Of a stretch of DNA of 64,000 nucleotides, positions 51,218-60,754 are shown one piece after another. This stretch comes from Herminiimonas arsenicoxydans (GTDB lineage: Bacteria; Pseudomonadota; Gammaproteobacteria; Burkholderiales; Burkholderiaceae_D). The notes under the pieces were generated by a model, which searched no databases, had not been told where the DNA came from, and saw nothing but the letters and a program-made list of their open reading frames with translations. The stretch's first letter is position 1, and every line of letters begins with the position of its first letter. Position numbers and translations under genes: made by a program. The stretch spans positions 2,170,001-2,234,000 of the forward strand of contig CU207211.1 of assembly GCA_000026125.1 (NCBI GenBank), written 5' to 3'.

Positions 51218-52338
51218 ATGCTCATGTTCAAGAAGACAATTCTCTCCCTCTCCTTTCCGCCCTTTGGGCTTTCTCGGTCCGCTGGCCCTCGACTGCGACG
51301 CGTATCGCCGCTGACGTGTGTAATCGCAACCCTCGCACTGGGTGCCGTTGCAGCACCTGCGCTCGCATCTTCCAAGTTTTTCCTTGTGGTGCCATTGAAT
51401 GCGCAAGCCCAGGCGCAAGAACCGGTGGACGCCATCACGGTATTCCTGGCGGGCGCTGCGCTGCCCAAGGCGACGGTCAACCAGGCCTACAGCGAGAGCC
51501 TGCTGCCGTACCTGTCTGTGACCGGTGATACTGCCTTCGATCCTGCGGATGCACGCTGGAGCGTGGCCGGCGGTGCCTTGCCTGCGGGCTTGGCGTTGGA
51601 CAACATCACGGGCAGGTCGCCGGAACCCCGTCAGCTTTGATTGAATCCACTGCGAGCTTTGCTGTCGCGGTGACCTATAAGGGCGAGAGCGCTCAGCAGA
51701 CGTATACACTGCCGGTTGTAAAGCAACCTACGGGCTGTTACGCATATCTCCAAGCCAATCCAGGGGCACCAAGCGGTTGGTACACCTTGGATCCAGATGG
51801 CGACGGTCCAGGGGTAGCGCAAAGCTATTACTGCGACATGACCTCGGATGGCGGCGGCTGGACTCGTATTGTGCATCAGACAGAAGCAGCGCCGGTCACT
51901 AACTGGAACGGGGGCGTTAATGGCCAGTCATATGCGCTCGCTACCGCGCAAATTCCACCCCACACTCAGACTGCGTTTGGCATAGATGAAAACGCCACTT
52001 TCTTGGATTACTTCGATTACAAGTACACCACCGGCGCTATCACTAAAACCACCATTTTCGGGTTTAAAGCCAATCAGACCTATCATATAGCACGGCTGTT
52101 CACTAATATTTACGCCTCGGCTGACCCGGAGAAAACTCTTCACAATGACTGCGGGACTAGCCCCGCAGCAGATGCAGGGCGAGCTTGCGGCTTTTTAACC
52201 ATAGATAGAACGGGCGGAACCTACATGGACTGGGCGTTCTACCCAAACATGGTGACGGTGACGATGCGCGGTTTCGCATTGAATGGGTCAAGAACGGCGA
52301 AGGCCGATACTGAGGCTTGGACCGTCTGGGTTCGCTAA
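51218..52338 (+). pseudogene. exported fibrinogen-like protein, one-base frameshift
   Basis: Frame 1 (51218 to 51640) encodes a signal peptide, a longer variant of the Ig-like module of the RCC1 protein (GAALPKATVNQAYSESLLPY) and breaks at ITG-R. Frame 2 resumes the paralogous VAGTPSALIESTASF and runs to 52338, encoding a fibrinogen-type domain: CYAYLQANPGAPSGWYTLDP, YYCDMTSDGGGWTRI and two late cysteines. One missing base near 51614 explains the break. It may be a true mutation or a reading error. About 373 codons in all. Confidence 0.83.
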
Positions 52339-52369
52339 TGGGCCACGTAACCTACGCTTAAGCACCCAG

Positions 52370-52397
52370 GCCCGAAGCATTCGCTTCGGGCTTTTCT
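52370..52397 (+). terminator. terminator of the fibrinogen-like gene
   Basis: GCCCGAAGC-ATTC-GCTTCGGGC stem followed by TTTTCTTTTT. Same stem as the terminator of the paralogous RCC1 gene. Confidence 0.9.
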
Positions 52398-52506
52398 TTT
52401 TGTGCCCGAGGCCACTTTTTCCACTTCAGATCCCGTCCCAGCCTCGGAACTGGAAGCTTTGGACAGAGCGACCAAAGATGCCTAGACAGCGGAAACTACC
52501 CTCGGA

Positions 52507-52632
52507 TGTCTGAAAACCACTCGATTACCTAGCGATACTGGCTAAAAATGTCTGAAAAGTAGTCGCTTACCGCTTGTTTTGTCTGAAAAGTAGTCGATTA
52601 CTGCCCGCCATGTCTGAAAACTAGAGCCTAGT
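52507..52632 (+). repeat. four unexplained direct repeats
   Basis: Copies of TGTCTGAAAA begin at 52507, 52549, 52580 and 52611, the last two spacings both 31 bp. The middle two continue as GTAGTCGnTTAC, the first as CCACTCGATTACC; the fourth degrades. They differ from the TnsB sites. Iteron-like spacing suggests protein binding, perhaps an end of another element. The gap 52339-52789 holds nothing else. Confidence 0.75.
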
Positions 52633-52789
52633 GGAACTCTTGTCGGAGGGTCTTTGGGAGCCCTGCAATCATTACTTCAAGTCAGAAGCCAGTTCGTTGC
52701 TTTGATGCACAGTTGCCTTATCAACCCAGAGTCGGATTTCTCATGGTTAGCATTGGTTTCTTCGCATCTCAAAATCTACAGAAGGTTGT

Positions 52790-52984
52790 ATGAATATTAG
52801 GAAACGTAAACGGCATTTGAATAGGCGTTTGAGCCTAGAGATAAAAGCCTGGGAATGGGCCATGCAGACAATCCGAGGCCGAAAGGTCGAGCTTGTAATT
52901 TTTCCGTCCTCACCGATAGCGGGAATGCTCGCTCGTTTGGCGACTCGGCATGATGTCACGTATCGATTCGACCCTATTGACTAA
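52790..52984 (+). CDS. hypothetical small basic protein
   Basis: 64 residues, very basic at the start (MNIRKRKRHLNRRLSLEIK), then WEWAMQTIRGRKVELVIFPSS. No domain recognised and the ribosome site is weak. Could be chance. Confidence 0.35.
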   Translation: MNIRKRKRHLNRRLSLEIKAWEWAMQTIRGRKVELVIFPSSPIAGMLARLATRHDVTYRFDPID

Positions 52985-53082
52985 TGTATGAACACTGACG
53001 TGTGTAGCCCTGCAAGCTCATGACAGGCTCTACGGGAAGCCCTCTAAACGACACAGCGAGCCATAGAGCATCATCTTGGTTT

Positions 53083-53316
53083 TTAGGTCGACTCTCTGCC
53101 CTTGCGAGAAAGTGCTGCATGCTCGCCTGCCTTTGCGCGAAGATCATCAAGCTCTCTGCGGGCAGCCGCAAGAATCTGATCACGTCCAGGGGGCGCATCA
53201 TCAAAAAGCTTGTAAATTTCAAGCGTGCGCGTATCGAGGGTATCGACTGCATAGTCGAGCCAGCTTGTGTAACCCTCTGGTGGGCGAAGAGTCTTTTCGG
53301 ATTCACTGTTAGTCAT
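53083..53316 (-). CDS. hypothetical protein near the right end
   Basis: 77 residues: RPPEGYTSWLDYAVDTLDTR then an acidic/basic helix region (DQILAAARRELDDLRAKAGE). Composition and helix pattern look like a true soluble protein. Start at MTNSESEK; the three residues upstream are less likely. Function unknown. No clear gene lies in the 280 bp up to the right-end repeats. Confidence 0.55.
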   Translation of the reverse strand: MTNSESEKTLRPPEGYTSWLDYAVDTLDTRTLEIYKLFDDAPPGRDQILAAARRELDDLRAKAGEHAALSRKGREST

Positions 53317-53595
53317 CAGCTGCACTCCATAACTTGTTGCAGATATGGTAGTTGGAATCTGACTCTACGGCTTGAGTTTTATTGTTTGGTCAGCATTGAC
53401 GGCAAATTACTCCGCCTTCCAGCGTAGATCTTTAAGGACATGCATTGCAGTTCGCCAGCTCGGCATAGCCGATTGGATCTACATCCAAGTTCAGATAAGC
53501 TCCAAGTCAGACAGACTGTAGTTTCTCGGAGTCGGAATTTTTGCAAGATTGCAACTGATGATGTTGTACCTCAGACGTACTTTTGAATCTCTGCT

Positions 53596-53736
53596 GGATT
53601 AGAACTTTAATGTCATGCGCCTAAACATAGGGTGCAAATCTGGACCAGAACTTTAATGGCATGGATTTTTCCGAATTTTCGAAAAATCCTTTGAAATCAA
53701 AGGCCCGCCGGAACAGGACTTTATTGTCATTCACCA
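53596..53736 (-). repeat. right-end TnsB-binding repeats (three copies)
   Basis: Reading inward (- strand), copies of TGACAATAAAGTCCTG or TGCCATTAAAGTTCTG begin at 53729, 53661 and 53615. Spacings are 68 and 46 bp. They mirror the left-end array and confirm the right border. Confidence 0.85.
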
Positions 53737-53740
53737 CTGG
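53737..53740. repeat. right copy of the target-site duplication (CTGG)
   Basis: Same four bases as 22493-22496; part of the comEC codons for Ser-Gln on the - strand. Confidence 0.75.
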
Positions 53741-54477
53741 CTGATGGCCCGCTGATCGCCCACCACCAGCGCCACGATCACACCGGCGTAGGGGCGATCA
53801 CGCAGGATATTCTGCACCCGCTCCCGCAAGCGACTGCGGCAACGTTCGACGATATTGTTGAAACTGAAGACGAAGTTATCCAGCCGCACATTCTTCAAGC
53901 CGGTTTGATCTGGACGTATATAGCCGGTCGCCCGAACATTTTGCTCCAGCAGCCACATTTCATAATCGAAGCCGTGCGGATTCGCATTGCCGTGCGGACG
54001 GCGCAGGCGCACAGTCAATTGCCAGCGTTCGCCGGGCTGAACGTCAGCCAGCTCCTGCACTTCATCTGCATGGAAAGCTGCATACCAGGACAAGGCCAGT
54101 CTGGATGGAATGACTGGTGTCACGCCTTCAAGCGGCAATACTTTTTCAACTGCAAAATTGAAACGCACACCGCGCTCGAAATAAGCCGGCATGCTGTCTA
54201 TCGTGCCCACTACCGTGATGTCCCGGCCTTCCAGATTTTTCGGCAATTCGGCCGCCAGGTAATACTGTGCGAACAGCGCCGCCCACACGAATCCCAGCAG
54301 CGCTCCCATTCCTGCGAAAAGAGGAATCCTGAACCGATGCAGAGAGCTGCGACGGGCCATCACTGCCAGCAGGCATGCGACGGCAAATAGAAAAGCGATG
54401 ATGGAATAATGCGGCAGCGACGCTTGCACCTGCAGCCAGGCGGCACCGACGACTAAGCCGACGATCGCGCTGCGCAT
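53737..54477 (-). pseudogene. comEC: comEC, N-terminal fragment
   Basis: The 5' 246 codons of ComEC: two or three membrane segments, the OB-like DUF4131 domain (EGRDITVVGTIDSMPAYFERG), and the entry of the competence domain ending VALVVGDQRAISQ. The reading then gains one Trp and stops within the transposon terminus. The rest of the gene is at 20822-22496. The start directly follows tatD downstream-wise: 8 bp separate tatD and comEC. Confidence 0.95.
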
Positions 54478-54484
54478 CAGCGGC

Positions 54485-55282
54485 TTAGGTAATAGCAGCC
54501 AGTCGCGGCAACGCGGCTAGCGCATTGGCCGACGTGATTTCCGCAATCGCAGTAGCCGGCATCTCGCGCAACTCGGCCAGGATCTGACCTATGCGCGCCA
54601 ATTGTTCCGGGCTATTGCGTTGCGGATGCAGCCAGGCAGGGGAAATATCCGGCGCATCCGTTTCCAGCACGATGGATGCGAGCGGCAGGGTCGCTGCCAG
54701 ACGCCGTATCTGCAATGCGCGAGTGAAGGTCATGGCGCCGCCGAAGCCGAGCTTGAATCCCAGGGCCATGAAGGTTTCGGCTTGTTGAACACTGCCGTTG
54801 AATGCATGCGCAATGCCGCCTGCGACCTTGATGCGCCGCAGGTATTTCAAAATGCTGTCCTGTGATTTGCGTACATGCAGCAACACCGGCAAACCGAAAT
54901 CGCGCGCGATTTTCAGTTGTTCGACATAGAAGAATTCCTGCTTTTCGCGCATGGCCGGGCTTGTCAACGCAGGGACAAAAAAATCCAGGCCTATCTCGCC
55001 GATGGCGACAAAACGGGAATCGTTCATGGCCGCCTCGACCGCTGCGCGCATGGCGGCCAGATCGTCTTCCTGCGCCTGCGGCACGAAAATCGGATGGATG
55101 CCGAGCGCATACGTGCAATTGACATGCCTGTGCGCCAGCGCTGCCACCGTGGCGAAGTTATCGCGCGCGACAGCCGGTATCACGATCATTGTCACGCCTT
55201 GCCGCAAGGCGCTCGCCGCAACGGCATCTTCTTCAGCCGCAAACTCTGCCGCATCCAGATGACAGTGCGTATCGATCCACAT
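54485..55282 (-). CDS. tatD: TatD family metal-dependent hydrolase
   Basis: 265 residues. TIM-barrel amidohydrolase: metal ligands in DTHCHLDAAEF, GEIGLDFF, LLHVRKSQ, GIAHAFNGS and ETDAPDISP. Members are Mg-dependent DNases or deacylases; the exact substrate here is unknown. It is upstream of comEC on the same strand, separated by 7 bp, so the pair was once an operon. Confidence 0.92.
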   Translation of the reverse strand: MWIDTHCHLDAAEFAAEEDAVAASALRQGVTMIVIPAVARDNFATVAALAHRHVNCTYALGIHPIFVPQAQEDDLAAMRAAVEAAMNDSRFVAIGEIGLDFFVPALTSPAMREKQEFFYVEQLKIARDFGLPVLLHVRKSQDSILKYLRRIKVAGGIAHAFNGSVQQAETFMALGFKLGFGGAMTFTRALQIRRLAATLPLASIVLETDAPDISPAWLHPQRNSPEQLARIGQILAELREMPATAIAEITSANALAALPRLAAIT

Positions 55283-55354
55283 ATCAGTGAACGACCATCA
55301 AACCACGAGAGCGAATGCGAACATCAGTCATGTCGATCCAGGTATCGAATAAAT

Positions 55355-56041
55355 TCAATCGCTATACGGTTGCAATCCTTCGTCAGACAAACGCAGGATG
55401 CGGTCGCAGTGCGTCGCCAGTTCGATATCGTGCGTGACAATCACGAATGCCGTGCCCAGCGTGCGCGACAACTCCAGCATCAGGTCGAAAGTCTTGTGCG
55501 CCGTGTGCCGATCCAGGTTCCCGGTCGGCTCATCGGCCAGCACACAGGCCGGCTGCGTCACCAGTGCGCGCGCTAGCGCCACGCGCTGGCGTTCGCCGCC
55601 GGACAATTCACCTGGCACATGCGTGACGCGATGTTCGAGGCCGACCCGCGCCAGTATCGCGCGCGCCGTTTCATGCGCTTGCTCTCGCGGTACGCGCCGT
55701 ATCATCAGCGGCATCGCAACATTATCCAGCGCAGAAAACTCCGGCAGCAGATGGTGGAATTGATACACGAAACCCAGCGAGCGATTGCGCAGATTGCCGC
55801 GCGTTTTTTCATCCAGGCTGGCAAAATCCTGATGCAGCAAAGTCACCGAACCGGCGCTCGGCGTATCCAGTCCACCAAGTAAATGCAGCAGGGTCGATTT
55901 GCCCGAACCCGAGGCACCGACGATCGCCACCCGTTCGCCCTTGACGATATCCAGGTTGATGCCTTTCAATACATCGACCGCATATTTCCCTTGCGTGAAA
56001 GTCTTCGCAAGATCGCGGCAAGCCAGTACATGTTCACTCAT
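55355..56041 (-). CDS. lolD: lipoprotein-releasing ABC transporter ATPase LolD
   Basis: 228 residues. Walker [17 protein letters not shown] signature [15 protein letters not shown], Walker [13 protein letters not shown], switch His in VTHD. Powers release of outer-membrane lipoproteins from the inner membrane with LolC/E. The start overlaps the lolC stop by 8 nt. Confidence 0.95.
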   Translation of the reverse strand: MSEHVLACRDLAKTFTQGKYAVDVLKGINLDIVKGERVAIVGASGSGKSTLLHLLGGLDTPSAGSVTLLHQDFASLDEKTRGNLRNRSLGFVYQFHHLLPEFSALDNVAMPLMIRRVPREQAHETARAILARVGLEHRVTHVPGELSGGERQRVALARALVTQPACVLADEPTGNLDRHTAHKTFDLMLELSRTLGTAFVIVTHDIELATHCDRILRLSDEGLQPYSD

Positions 56042-57299
56042 AACGCAATGCCTCCGCAGGTTTTACGCGGGCAGCCCACCAGCTTGGGTACAGCGTCGCC
56101 AGAAATGCCAGTACTACCGCCACGCCGCCTATGGTCCAGACATCGGGCCAGCGCAAATCGGAAGGCAGCGAACTGATCAGATAAATATCCTTGGGCAGGA
56201 ACTGCACGCCCAGTATGCGTTCGATGAAAGGCACGATGACGTCGATATTGGCCGCAATCAGTACCCCGCCACCTACGCCTATCGCCGTACCGATCAAGCC
56301 CACCAGCGCCCCCTGGATCATGAAGATTTTCATGATGGAGCCAGGCGATGCGCCCAGCGTGCGCAGGATGGCAATATCGGCCTGCTTGTCAGTCACGGTC
56401 ATTACCAGTGTCGAAACCAGATTGAATGCCGCGACTGCAATGATCAGCGTCAGGATGATGAACATCATGCGCTTCTCAGTCTGCACGGCAGCAAACCAGT
56501 TGCGATTCTGCTTGGACCAGTCACGTATCAATACATCGCCGCTCAGGGTGCGCGACAAATCCAGCGCCACCTGCGGCGCCCGCTGCATGTCTTCTATTTT
56601 CAGGCGCAAACCGGATGGCGCGCCCAGCTTGAACATTGTCATCGCATCGTCGATATGGATGAAAGCCAGCGTCGAATCGTATTCGAAATGTCCGGAGTCG
56701 AAAATTCCAACCACTCTGAACTGCTTGAGGCGCGGAATCACACCGGCCGGCGTGACCTGACCCTGTGGTGCAATCATTGTCACCTTGTCGCCCAATCGCG
56801 CATTCATGCTGCGCGCCAGTTCATTGCCCAGCACGATATTGAATTCGCCGGAACGCAAATCATGCAGACTGCCTTCCTTGACCTGCGACGCAACATCGGA
56901 CACCTTGGGCTCTTCATCTGGCAGCACGCCGCGCACTGCCACCCCGCGCAGCGTTTCATCGCGCGTCATCATCGCCTGCGCATCGACATAGGGTGCAGCG
57001 CCGCGTACTTCCTTGTTCATGAAAGCTTCACGCGCGGTGGCTTGCCAGTCCGGCAAACCGCCATACGGCTCGAAGACTTCTATATGCGACAGCACCGACA
57101 GCATGCGATCGCGTACCTCTTTTTGAAAACCGTTCATCACCGACAGCACGATAATCAACGCCGCCACGCCCAGGGCTATGCCGGCCATGGAAATCAGCGA
57201 AATGAATGAAATGAAACTGTTACGACCGCTACGGCGACCGGCGCGCGTATAGCGTATGCCGACCAGCCACTCGAAAGATAGATTTTTTATAATGCTCAA
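56034..57299 (-). CDS. lolC: lipoprotein-releasing system permease LolC/E
   Basis: 421 residues. One N-terminal membrane segment ([21 protein letters not shown]), a large periplasmic MacB-like domain, then three membrane segments. The family start is (M)[19 protein letters not shown]. No ATG is near; the best start is TTG at 57299, with CAGGAG 6 nt upstream, so LolC seems to use a rare TTG start. Works with LolD, next in the operon. Betaproteobacteria often use a single LolC/E type protein as a homodimer. Confidence 0.93.
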   Translation of the reverse strand: MSIIKNLSFEWLVGIRYTRAGRRSGRNSFISFISLISMAGIALGVAALIIVLSVMNGFQKEVRDRMLSVLSHIEVFEPYGGLPDWQATAREAFMNKEVRGAAPYVDAQAMMTRDETLRGVAVRGVLPDEEPKVSDVASQVKEGSLHDLRSGEFNIVLGNELARSMNARLGDKVTMIAPQGQVTPAGVIPRLKQFRVVGIFDSGHFEYDSTLAFIHIDDAMTMFKLGAPSGLRLKIEDMQRAPQVALDLSRTLSGDVLIRDWSKQNRNWFAAVQTEKRMMFIILTLIIAVAAFNLVSTLVMTVTDKQADIAILRTLGASPGSIMKIFMIQGALVGLIGTAIGVGGGVLIAANIDVIVPFIERILGVQFLPKDIYLISSLPSDLRWPDVWTIGGVAVVLAFLATLYPSWWAARVKPAEALRYE

Positions 57300-57557
57300 T
57301 GAAGGCTCCTGAATGCAGCACGCAGTTTGCCATACATTGCCAGGCATCAGCAAAACCCTGACATCAAAATCACAGTTGCACACCCGACTTGATTGCCAGG
57401 CACTTGGCTGAAATCAAGAAAGCTTGTCGCAAAGCATGGATATGCTCTACTACCTTCCATTTCGCCTACAAGGAAATACGTCTTTGAGGAATCGAAAAAA
57501 CAGGAATTCGGCAACATAATCATCATGCTTTCCCACGCAGATAAAAAGGAGCCGAAA

Positions 57558-57824
57558 ATGAAAAAGATATTTGCCATTGCTGCCCTGCTCACTGTATTGA
57601 GCCCATTATCACAAGCACAGAATTACCCGCCGCCACGCGACGGGATGCGCCAGAGCGAGCCTTGGCAGCCAGGACCTGGCATGCGAAATGACCGCGAACT
57701 ATACAAGGACCACGCCATGCCTGCAGACCACAACAAAACAAAAAGACACGTACGCTGCCGCGACGGCTCGCGGCAAAAGAACGCACATGCATGTCGCCAT
57801 CACGGCGGCCTTCGCAACCACTAA
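57558..57824 (+). CDS. small exported protein with DUF3761-like motif
   Basis: 88 residues. Signal peptide (MKKIFAIAALLTVLSPLSQA), a Pro/Arg-rich middle, and a C-terminal CRDGSRQKNAHACRHHGGL, matching the C-x-DG-...-C-x-xHGG pattern of DUF3761 proteins, where the two Cys likely form a disulfide. The ATG follows AAGGAG 7 nt upstream. Function unknown. A terminator follows. Confidence 0.78.
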   Translation: MKKIFAIAALLTVLSPLSQAQNYPPPRDGMRQSEPWQPGPGMRNDRELYKDHAMPADHNKTKRHVRCRDGSRQKNAHACRHHGGLRNH

Positions 57825-57845
57825 GCCACGCCCCTCGCTCCATTT

Positions 57846-57876
57846 AAAAAAACGCCACCTTCGGGTGGCTTTTTTA
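57846..57876 (+). terminator. rho-independent terminator
   Basis: GCCACC-TTCG-GGTGGC stem with a stable UUCG loop, preceded by A7 and followed by T6. Confidence 0.92.
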
Positions 57877-57943
57877 TACGCAACTTATCTGCAACGCATG
57901 CACGCGACAGCAGCAGGCACAACATTTGCCCTACAATCGCGGC

Positions 57944-58996
57944 ATGACTCAACTTGAACTCCTCTTACCCTTTGCCATGCCGCCGGCAGAACTGGCGCGC
58001 GACTTGCTGCGCGAACTGAAGATGCCCGCACTGGCCACCCTGCTGGCACACGCCAGCGTCTCGGGGCGGCAGGTTTCCGACGGCTTTTCCCGCACCTTGC
58101 CGCATGAACACTGGCTGGCGCAGCAGTTCGGCCTCACAGGACAAGCCGATAACAGCAGCAGCCCGGCGCTGGCCATTAGTGCCATGCAAACAATGGCCCT
58201 GCCAGCGGAGCCCGGCACCTGGTTCATCCTGCAGCCTGTGCATCTGCATATCGCGCGCGATCATCTGGTGCTGACCGATCCGCGTCAGTTGCACTTATCC
58301 GAAGCCGATGGACGCGCGCTGTTCGAGATCACCCACACGCTATTTGAAGAATCCGGCAAAACGCTGCGCTACGGCGATGCACAGACATGGTTTCTGCGTG
58401 CCGACGACTGGGCTGCACTGCAAACATCCACTCCCGATGCTGCCTGCGGCCACAACATCGACATCTGGATGCCGAAGGGGCCGAATGAACGCGACTGGCG
58501 ACGATTGCAAAACGAAATCCAGATGCATTGGCACGCGCATGCAATCAATGAGCAGCGCGAAGCCCGCGGCCTGAAACCGGTCAATTCGATCTGGCTGTGG
58601 GGCGGCGCCTCCAGCACGACAGCGACTGCGCCGGCAAAAATTGAAGAAACATTCACTTTTCCAGGTGCGCACAAACCCTTTGCAGCACAGGCTGGCCGAC
58701 AGATCGCCATCACCTCGGCGGCCGACATGATCAAGGCAAGGCCGCAACACGGTTTGCTGCTACTCGATCAGTTGATAGAGCCCGCACTGGCCGGCGACTG
58801 GTCCGAATGGCTCACGCGTTTTCAAGCCATGGAAGCCGCATGGTTTGTCCCTTTGCTAGACGCCATTAAAAATGGCCAGCTCGACAAACTCACTATCACA
58901 CTCAGTCACAACACCGCTTGCTCCAGCTTCGCGCTAGGCAAGTCATCACTGCGCAAATTCTGGTGCAAACCTACGCTCGCACGGCTGGTCGCATGA
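57944..58996 (+). CDS. RpfE-like protein upstream of recJ
   Basis: 350 residues, cytosolic, no clear enzyme motif. MTQLELLLPFAMPPAE and IWLWGGASST are typical of the protein found just upstream of recJ in Burkholderiales and, as RpfE, in Xanthomonas; databases often call it phosphoglycerate mutase, but I see no such active site. Start at the ATG giving MTQLELL. Overlaps recJ by ATGA, so they are translated together. Function unknown. Confidence 0.8.
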   Translation: MTQLELLLPFAMPPAELARDLLRELKMPALATLLAHASVSGRQVSDGFSRTLPHEHWLAQQFGLTGQADNSSSPALAISAMQTMALPAEPGTWFILQPVHLHIARDHLVLTDPRQLHLSEADGRALFEITHTLFEESGKTLRYGDAQTWFLRADDWAALQTSTPDAACGHNIDIWMPKGPNERDWRRLQNEIQMHWHAHAINEQREARGLKPVNSIWLWGGASSTTATAPAKIEETFTFPGAHKPFAAQAGRQIAITSAADMIKARPQHGLLLLDQLIEPALAGDWSEWLTRFQAMEAAWFVPLLDAIKNGQLDKLTITLSHNTACSSFALGKSSLRKFWCKPTLARLVA

Positions 58997-60687
58997 CACG
59001 CATCACGACCCGCCCCTACCCCTTTCGCGACGCTGAACGCATGCGCCAGAGCGGCGTGCATCCGGTCATGGCACGACTGTACACAGCGCGCGGCTTGCTC
59101 GATCTGAAAGAGCTGACCAGCGAACTGAGCGCACTGATTCCGCCGCCCGGCCTGCTGCACATCGATGTCGCCGCCGTTTTCCTGGCCGATGCCATTGCCG
59201 ACAAAAAGAAACTGGTCATCGTCGCCGACTACGACTGCGACGGCGCCACCGCCTGCGCAGTTGCCTTGCGCGGTTTGCGTGCGATGGGCGCCATCGTCGA
59301 CTTCATCGTGCCGAACCGCTTTGAATACGGCTACGGCCTGACGCCGGAAATTGTGGCGCTTGCCGTACGCGAAAAATCGCCGGATATCATCGTCACCGTA
59401 GACAACGGCATCGCCAGCATAGACGGTGTGGCAGAAGCCAACCGGCGCGGCATCGATGTCGTTGTCACCGATCATCATTTACCCGCCGACACCTTGCCGG
59501 CAGCACGCGTGATCGTCAATCCGAATCAGCCGGATTGCGGCTTCCCGAGCAAGAATCTGGCTGGCGTAGGCGTGATGTTTTACGTGCTGCTGGCCTTGCG
59601 CGCCGAGATGCGCAAGCGCGGCATCTTCGATGCGCAGACGCAACCCAAGCTGGATGCGCTGCTCGATCTGGTCGCGCTCGGCACCGTGGCCGACGTCGTC
59701 AAGCTCGACGCCAACAATCGCATCCTGGTGGCGCAAGGCTTGAAGCGCATGCGTGCGGGCCGCATGCATGCAGGTATTGCCGCCCTGTTCCGTGCTGCCG
59801 GGCGCGAAGCGCGCAGCGCCTCGCCTTTCGATCTCGGTTTTGCGCTGGGTCCGCGCCTGAATGCGGCCGGCCGTTTGTCCGACATGTCGCTCGGTATCGA
59901 ATGCCTGACCACCGACGACGAAGGCCGTGCCTGGGCGATTGCGCAGCAGCTTGATGAAATCAATCGCGAACGCCGCACCATAGAAGCCGACATGCAGGAC
60001 ACCGCTCTACTGTTACTGGATAAATTCGATCCGCAGGACAGCACCACGATCAGCATCTTCGACCCGAGCTGGCATCAGGGCGTGATCGGCATCGTTGCTT
60101 CCCGCCTGAAAGACAAGTTCTACCGTCCGACGATCACCTTTGCCGATGCCGGCGACGGCTGGATCAAGGGCTCCGGCCGTTCCATCGCCGGCTTCCATCT
60201 ACGCGACGCGCTGGATCTGGTATCCAAACATGCACCGACGCTGATCGACAAATTCGGCGGGCATGCGATGGCGGCCGGCCTGACGATACGCGCAGATTCG
60301 CTGGACTCTTTCACCCAGGCATTTGAAGCAGTTGGCAAGGATTGGCTCAGCCGGAATCAGCTGGAGCGCGTGATCGAAACCGACGGCCCGCTGGAGCCGG
60401 CTTACTTCACGACGCAATTCATCGAATTGATGGCAGAGCAAGTGTGGGGACAAGGCTTTGCACCGCCGCTGTTCTGCGACGAATTCCGCGTGGTCAATCA
60501 GCGGATTCTGAAGGAAAGACACCTGAAACTAACCCTGGAAAAAGACGGTCAGCAATTCGATGCCATCTGGTTCGGCCATATCGATTCGCTACCTGCCACG
60601 GCCAGAGTTGCCTACCGGCTGGACGCCAATGAATTCAATGGCAGAACCCGCGTCCAGTTGCTGGTCGAGCATGCCGAAGCAGTGTGA
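58993..60687 (+). CDS. recJ: single-strand DNA exonuclease RecJ
   Basis: 564 residues. DHH phosphoesterase: VIVADYDCDGATA (motif I), TVDNGIAS, VVTDHHLP (DHH), DLVALGTVADVV, and a DHHA1 domain with GSGRSIAGFHLRD and GGHAMAAGL, then an OB-like domain. It degrades 5'-tailed single strands in recombination and mismatch repair. Start at MTRITTRPYPF, within the stop of the preceding gene. Confidence 0.96.
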   Translation: MTRITTRPYPFRDAERMRQSGVHPVMARLYTARGLLDLKELTSELSALIPPPGLLHIDVAAVFLADAIADKKKLVIVADYDCDGATACAVALRGLRAMGAIVDFIVPNRFEYGYGLTPEIVALAVREKSPDIIVTVDNGIASIDGVAEANRRGIDVVVTDHHLPADTLPAARVIVNPNQPDCGFPSKNLAGVGVMFYVLLALRAEMRKRGIFDAQTQPKLDALLDLVALGTVADVVKLDANNRILVAQGLKRMRAGRMHAGIAALFRAAGREARSASPFDLGFALGPRLNAAGRLSDMSLGIECLTTDDEGRAWAIAQQLDEINRERRTIEADMQDTALLLLDKFDPQDSTTISIFDPSWHQGVIGIVASRLKDKFYRPTITFADAGDGWIKGSGRSIAGFHLRDALDLVSKHAPTLIDKFGGHAMAAGLTIRADSLDSFTQAFEAVGKDWLSRNQLERVIETDGPLEPAYFTTQFIELMAEQVWGQGFAPPLFCDEFRVVNQRILKERHLKLTLEKDGQQFDAIWFGHIDSLPATARVAYRLDANEFNGRTRVQLLVEHAEAV

Positions 60688-60754
60688 TGGCGCAAGCGAG
60701 AGGCAAGTAAACAAGGGACGGCATGTGCGGCAAATGCAGATGCCGCCTTCTTAT

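Larger units (their letters stand above)
22497..53736. mobile_element. Tn7-like transposon inserted in comEC
   Basis: 31,240 bp. Left terminus TGGTCTATGACATTAAAG and right terminus (read inward) TGGTGAATGACAATAAAG are inverted repeats and resemble the Tn7 ends, where an 8-bp terminus precedes GACAATAAAGT. Arrays of the same motif lie inside both ends. tnsA-tnsB-tnsC-tniQ and a fifth gene (44119-51051) supply the machinery. No cas genes are present, so it is not a CRISPR-associated transposon. Cargo: two defence clusters, a plasmid-type replicon and two exported proteins. The gene set parallels the tniCABDE set of comM-targeting AbaR/Tn6022 elements, but the target here is comEC. Confidence 0.93.

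Noticed and set aside
22497..53736. Integrative element inserted at a tRNA by a tyrosine recombinase
   Set aside because: No tRNA gene at either border and no integrase gene; the ends and tns genes explain the insertion.
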